This document shows positions 6,219-9,471 of a DNA stretch of 9,471 bases, piece after piece. The stretch is from CAZAJS01 sp964485635. Lineage in GTDB: Bacteria > Pseudomonadota > Gammaproteobacteria > Francisellales > Francisellaceae. The notes beneath the pieces are model-generated. The model made no database searches, was not told where the DNA came from, and saw only the letters and a program-made list of their open reading frames with translations. The translations under genes were made by a program, and so were the position numbers. The DNA is taken from contig CAZAJS010000045.1 in NCBI GenBank assembly GCA_964485635.1, positions 1 to 9,471 on the forward strand. Direction: 5' to 3'. Each line of letters opens with the position of its first letter. Position 1 is the first letter of the stretch.

Positions 6219-7673
6219 ATGTCTTCAAAAGGTGATATTGCTGTCGTTGGTTTAGCAGTGATGGGACAAAATTTAATTTTAAATATGGCTGATCATGGTT
6301 TTTCTGTTGTAGCATACAATCGGACACCAGAAAAAGTAACGACATTTTTAGAAAAACATCAAACAAACTACCCTCATTTACTTGCCGCTAAAACAATTGT
6401 TGACATGGTTGAGCAATTAAAAAGGCCTCGCAAAATTTTATTAATGATTAAAGCAGGCGTTGCTGTTGATCATTTTATTGATCAACTTACTCCATACCTT
6501 GAGCCAGGTGATATTATTATTGATGGTGGCAATGCCCATCCTGATGATACAACACGACGAACACATGAATTAAAAAACAAGCAGATTCATTTTGTTGGTG
6601 CAGGGATTTCAGGGGGTGAAGAAGGTGCACGTCATGGCCCTTCAATCATGCCAGGTGGCGACAAAACAGCTTGGTCCAGTATTCAACCCATATTTCAAAC
6701 CATTGCAGCCAAAACGCCAGATAATACACCTTGTTGCCAATGGGTTGGCCCGGATGGTGCCGGTCATTTTGTCAAAATGGTTCATAATGGTATTGAATAT
6801 GGTGATATGCAAATTATTGCTGAAGCATATGATTTTATGAAGTCGTTATTAAAGCTCAATAACACTACGATGAGTGAGGTTTTTGAACAATGGCGTCAAA
6901 CAGAACTTGATAGTTATTTAATTGATATTACTGCCGCTATTTTGCGCCATCGTTCAGATAATGGTGCAACGATTGATGATATTTTAGACTGTGCTGGTCA
7001 AAAAGGTACAGGCCGCTGGACTTGTATTGAAGCGTTAAATTATGCAACACCTTTAACATTAATTAGTGAAAGTGTCTTTGCACGTCAAATGTCAGCACAA
7101 AAAGACCTTCGCACAGAGGCTGAATGGTTATATAATCAACATGAATACCCAGCATTAGCACCGATTGATCAACATTTAAATCATCTTAAGAATGCATTAT
7201 TATTTGCAAAAATCATTTCTTATACACAAGGGTTTATGCTATTAAAACAAGCTGCTACAGATCACCAGTGGGATTTAGACTATGGTGCAATTGCTCAATT
7301 GTGGCGTGCTGGCTGCATTATTCGGAGTCAACTCCTTGACCCAATTACCAATGCTTTTGAACAACAACCAACGCTTGATACATTATTATTTTCACCTTAT
7401 TTTAAATCACAGCTGGAAAATAACATTCATAGTATTCGCCATATTGTCAGTCAAGGCGTCTTAAATGGATTACCAATGCCTGCGATGAGCAGCGCACTTA
7501 GTTTTTTTGATAGCATGACACGACAACGATTACCTGCTAATTTGTTACAAGCACAACGTGACTTTTTTGGAGCGCATCAATATGAACGTATTGATGAACC
7601 TCGTGGTACCTTTTTCCACACTGACTGGATTGGCTCAAATATGCAAGTATGTTCCGGTGACTATAATCAATAA
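6219..7673 (+). CDS. gnd: 6-phosphogluconate dehydrogenase, decarboxylating (NADP+)
   Basis: The enzyme converts 6-phosphogluconate to ribulose 5-phosphate and CO2 with NADPH, the second oxidation of the pentose phosphate pathway. The 484-residue product (family about 470) shows an N-terminal Rossmann fold with GLAVMG (11-16). NRT follows (34-36), whose Arg normally contacts the NADP 2'-phosphate. Then come SGGEEGA (from 131), the catalytic block GHFVKMVHNGIEYGD with Lys186 and Glu193, and the family signature ILDCAGQKGTGRW (255-267). The C-terminal tail (YERID...FHTDW) that reaches into the partner subunit is present. Upstream in-frame ATGs at 6183 and 6195 are possible, but the one at 6219 is preferred: CAAGGA (6206-6211) sits 7 bases before it, and MSSKGDIAVVG aligns with the usual family start. 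It is the first gene of an operon; plsY follows after 21 bases. No zwf or pgl is nearby. Confidence 0.95.
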   Translation: MSSKGDIAVVGLAVMGQNLILNMADHGFSVVAYNRTPEKVTTFLEKHQTNYPHLLAAKTIVDMVEQLKRPRKILLMIKAGVAVDHFIDQLTPYLEPGDIIIDGGNAHPDDTTRRTHELKNKQIHFVGAGISGGEEGARHGPSIMPGGDKTAWSSIQPIFQTIAAKTPDNTPCCQWVGPDGAGHFVKMVHNGIEYGDMQIIAEAYDFMKSLLKLNNTTMSEVFEQWRQTELDSYLIDITAAILRHRSDNGATIDDILDCAGQKGTGRWTCIEALNYATPLTLISESVFARQMSAQKDLRTEAEWLYNQHEYPALAPIDQHLNHLKNALLFAKIISYTQGFMLLKQAATDHQWDLDYGAIAQLWRAGCIIRSQLLDPITNAFEQQPTLDTLLFSPYFKSQLENNIHSIRHIVSQGVLNGLPMPAMSSALSFFDSMTRQRLPANLLQAQRDFFGAHQYERIDEPRGTFFHTDWIGSNMQVCSGDYNQ

Positions 7674-7694
7674 CAATAAAACCAAGGATTATTC

Positions 7695-8294
7695 ATGATG
7701 TTAACCATTCCTATTGTTTGGCTGGGCGCTTATTTAATTGGCTCACTCAATAGCGCACGTATTGTTTGTGCGGCTTTTCAATTACCATCGCCAACAACAA
7801 TTGGCTCAGGTAACCCAGGAACAACGAATGTATTGCGCTTAGGGGGTAAAGTTCCGGCATTAATCACATTAATCGGAGATGTTTTGAAAGGGGTGATTCC
7901 TCCCGTAATTGCTTATAGCCTCAGTCTTAATTTATGTTCGGTCACAATCGCAGCCTTTTTAGCAGTATTTGGCCATATGTATCCCATTTTTTATCGTTTT
8001 CAAGGTGGGAAAGGCATTGCAACTTTTATTGGGAGTTTATTTGCAATCGCACTTTGGATCGGTATTTTATTTGTTGTTACTTGGTTGCTTGTTGCTTTAA
8101 TTTGGCGTTATTCTTCACTTGCAGCACTTTGTGCTACTGCAATGGTTGCTTTTGCCGTTAGCATTGTATGGCTTAATGTTTCAGCCGTACCTATTACGCT
8201 GGCTGCTGTACTGATTTTTTGGCGACATCGAGGCAATATTCAACGTCTATTTACAGGTCAAGAAGATCAAATTGGACAATCACGTAAAGGTTAA
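7695..8294 (+). CDS. plsY: Glycerol-3-phosphate acyltransferase PlsY
   Basis: PlsY transfers an acyl group from acyl-phosphate (made by PlsX) to sn-glycerol 3-phosphate, giving lysophosphatidic acid, in the inner membrane. The 199-residue product is of normal length and has the conserved loops of the family: GSGNPGTTNVLR (37-48), GHMYPIFYRFQGGKG (93-107) and RHRGNIQRL (177-185). Between them are hydrophobic segments near 3-20, 53-78, 82-98, 111-135 and 142-174. Two adjacent ATGs (7695, 7698) are possible; AAGGA at 7684-7688 lies 6 and 9 bases upstream and does not decide between them. The gene starts 21 bases after gnd and its stop is 2 bases before metN, so it is part of the same transcript. 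PlsX is not in the window. Confidence 0.95.
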   Translation: MMLTIPIVWLGAYLIGSLNSARIVCAAFQLPSPTTIGSGNPGTTNVLRLGGKVPALITLIGDVLKGVIPPVIAYSLSLNLCSVTIAAFLAVFGHMYPIFYRFQGGKGIATFIGSLFAIALWIGILFVVTWLLVALIWRYSSLAALCATAMVAFAVSIVWLNVSAVPITLAAVLIFWRHRGNIQRLFTGQEDQIGQSRKG

Positions 8295-8296
8295 AC

Positions 8297-9343
8297 ATGA
8301 TACAATTACAGAATTTAACTAAATACTATCCCACGAAACAAGGTGCTTACACAGCTTTAGACCATATTAATTTAACCATCCCTGAAGGTCAAATTTTTGG
8401 AATTATTGGTAAAAGTGGTGCCGGAAAAAGTACATTAATACGCTGTTTAAACCGTCTTGAAATACCATCTGAAGGACGTGTTTTAATTAATGACCAAGAT
8501 ATTAGCCAAAAACAAGGCGCTGAGTTACGCGCCATACGTCATCGTATTGGTATGATTTTTCAACATTTTAATTTATTATCTTCTGCGAATATCTTTGAAA
8601 ATGTTGCACTCCCTTTAACTTTGCATCGAAAGTCTAAACATCAAATCAAACAAAAAGTTAACGAGCTTTTAGACTTAGTTGGGTTGTCAGAAAAAGCAAC
8701 TGCTTATCCCAATGATTTAAGTGGTGGGCAAAAACAACGCGTCGCGATTGCTCGTGCACTTGCTTGTGATCCGGTTGCACTATTATCAGATGAGGCAACC
8801 TCAGCCCTAGATCCAGAAACAACCAATCAAATTTTAGATTTACTTAAACGGTTACAACGACAACTTGGTCTAACTGTGATTATGATTACACATGAAATGG
8901 AAGTGGTCCGTAAGGTCTGTGACCAAGTAGCGATTTTAGATCAAGGTAAACTATGTGAAACAGGCCCTGTAACAGAACTTTTTTTACACCCTGCAAGTCA
9001 ACAAGGAAAACGTTTAATTCGTGAAAGTTTGCATTTAGACTTACCTGAAGAAATCAAAAATCAATTAGTCCCAGAAACTTATACAGATGCTACCCCGGTG
9101 GTTCAACTTACATTTGTCAATCAAGCTGCAACAACACCTTTTACATCTGCCCTTTCTAAACGTTTTGACGTTGATTGCAATATTTTACAGGCCCATATTG
9201 AACGTGTTCAAACACAATCTGTTGGTGTAACAATTTGTCATATGACAGGTGAAAAACAAGCTTGTCATAATGCTTTAGAATATCTTAAATCACAAAACAT
9301 TCAAACGGAGGTCATTGGTTATGCACCCACCGATCGTTTCTAA
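8297..9343 (+). CDS. metN: Methionine ABC importer, ATP-binding protein MetN
   Basis: MetN is the ATPase of the MetNIQ importer for L- and D-methionine and acts on the cytoplasmic face of the inner membrane. The 348-residue product has Walker A GKSGAGKST (38-46), Q-loop Gln89, the ABC signature LSGGQKQ (141-147), Walker B ALLSDE (161-166) with catalytic Glu166, and switch His199. After the ATPase domain it keeps a C-terminal NIL domain (about 265-345), which in E. coli MetN binds methionine and shuts transport off when the internal pool is full; feedback inhibition is therefore likely. It starts 2 bases after plsY with AAAGG at 8286-8290 as ribosome site, and overlaps metI by 23 bases. No tandem MetJ-type boxes are visible upstream of the operon or of metN. 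Confidence 0.95.
   Translation: MIQLQNLTKYYPTKQGAYTALDHINLTIPEGQIFGIIGKSGAGKSTLIRCLNRLEIPSEGRVLINDQDISQKQGAELRAIRHRIGMIFQHFNLLSSANIFENVALPLTLHRKSKHQIKQKVNELLDLVGLSEKATAYPNDLSGGQKQRVAIARALACDPVALLSDEATSALDPETTNQILDLLKRLQRQLGLTVIMITHEMEVVRKVCDQVAILDQGKLCETGPVTELFLHPASQQGKRLIRESLHLDLPEEIKNQLVPETYTDATPVVQLTFVNQAATTPFTSALSKRFDVDCNILQAHIERVQTQSVGVTICHMTGEKQACHNALEYLKSQNIQTEVIGYAPTDRF
9306..9311 (+). promoter_or_regulatory. Strong ribosome binding site for metI inside metN
   Basis: CGGAGG lies 9 bases before the ATG at 9321 and fixes the metI start inside the last codons of metN. It is the best Shine-Dalgarno match in the window, consistent with coupled production of the ATPase and permease. Confidence 0.75.
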
Positions 9344-9471
9344 TTTGCTTTTAGCAACATGGCAGACTGTCTATATGGTCTTTGTTGCGATGTTATTTGC
9401 CATTATTGGCGGCATTATATTAGGCTTATCGCTATTTTTATCAAATCTAGCAACCAGTGGACCTCAACGTT
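9321..9471 (+). CDS. metI: Methionine ABC importer, permease protein MetI (partial, N-terminal 50 residues)
   Basis: The frame opens at 9321, overlaps the end of metN by 23 bases, and continues off the right edge without a stop. The visible residues (MHPPIVSNLLLATWQTVYMV, then a hydrophobic helix to about residue 41) match the short periplasmic N-terminus and first transmembrane helix of MetI. The LLATWQTVYMVF segment resembles the W.T..M.F start of known MetI proteins. The family is about 215 residues, so roughly a quarter is present and the EAA loop that docks on MetN lies outside. The identity rests partly on position directly after metN. The binding protein metQ would be expected next. 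Confidence 0.88.
   Translation, partial: MHPPIVSNLLLATWQTVYMVFVAMLFAIIGGIILGLSLFLSNLATSGPQR

Noticed and set aside
6592..6840. Plus-strand out-of-frame reading frame within gnd
   Set aside because: It overlaps the catalytic region of Gnd, which is intact in its own frame.
8240..8250. Partial MetJ-box-like AACGTCTA just upstream of metN
   Set aside because: MetJ needs tandem eight-base boxes close to AGACGTCT; this is a single imperfect copy inside the plsY coding region.

Overview
The window is an AT-rich stretch of an ordinary gammaproteobacterial chromosome. The evidence is the mix of genes: a large-type NAD-glutamate dehydrogenase, an LpoB-type lipoprotein next to a COG3014 lipoprotein, PoxB, Gnd, PlsY and a MetN with a C-terminal NIL domain. 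The AT-rich codon use and this gene mix would fit a Legionella/Francisella-like or similar low-GC gammaproteobacterium, but the genus cannot be fixed from the sequence alone. I see no insertion sequences, phage genes, tRNA, rRNA, CRISPR arrays or attachment sites. Coding density is high, and the largest gaps are about 200 bases.

Layout from left to right. (1) The 5' part of an NAD-glutamate dehydrogenase gene on the minus strand runs off the left edge. (2) A 201-base divergent region carries overlapping back-to-back promoters and a 14-base palindrome. (3) A 12-helix major facilitator transporter on the plus strand ends convergently with, and overlapping, a minus-strand gene. (4) The minus-strand genes poxB, lpoB and a COG3014 lipoprotein follow one another; lpoB and the COG3014 gene are separated by 5 bases and form an envelope pair. 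(5) A second divergent region of about 210 bases between poxB and gnd holds candidate promoters for both genes and a 21-base inverted repeat that spans their -10 elements. (6) A tight plus-strand operon reads gnd, plsY, metN, metI and leaves the window inside metI.

The genes fall into three functional groups. Central metabolism is represented by glutamate to 2-oxoglutarate with NADH (GDH), pyruvate to acetate with electrons to quinone (PoxB), and 6-phosphogluconate to ribulose 5-phosphate with NADPH (Gnd). Envelope work is represented by LpoB (activation of a bifunctional penicillin-binding protein), its lipoprotein neighbour of unknown function, and PlsY (first acyl transfer in phospholipid synthesis). 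Uptake is represented by the methionine ABC importer MetNI(Q) and the MFS transporter, whose substrate is unknown.

No obviously new biological system is visible. The points most worth following are the two compact divergent control regions, the short-tethered LpoB paired with an uncharacterised lipoprotein, and the odd gnd-plsY-metNI operon. Three start codons are best moved inward from the longest reading frame (poxB, the COG3014 gene, gnd); reasons are given in the entries.
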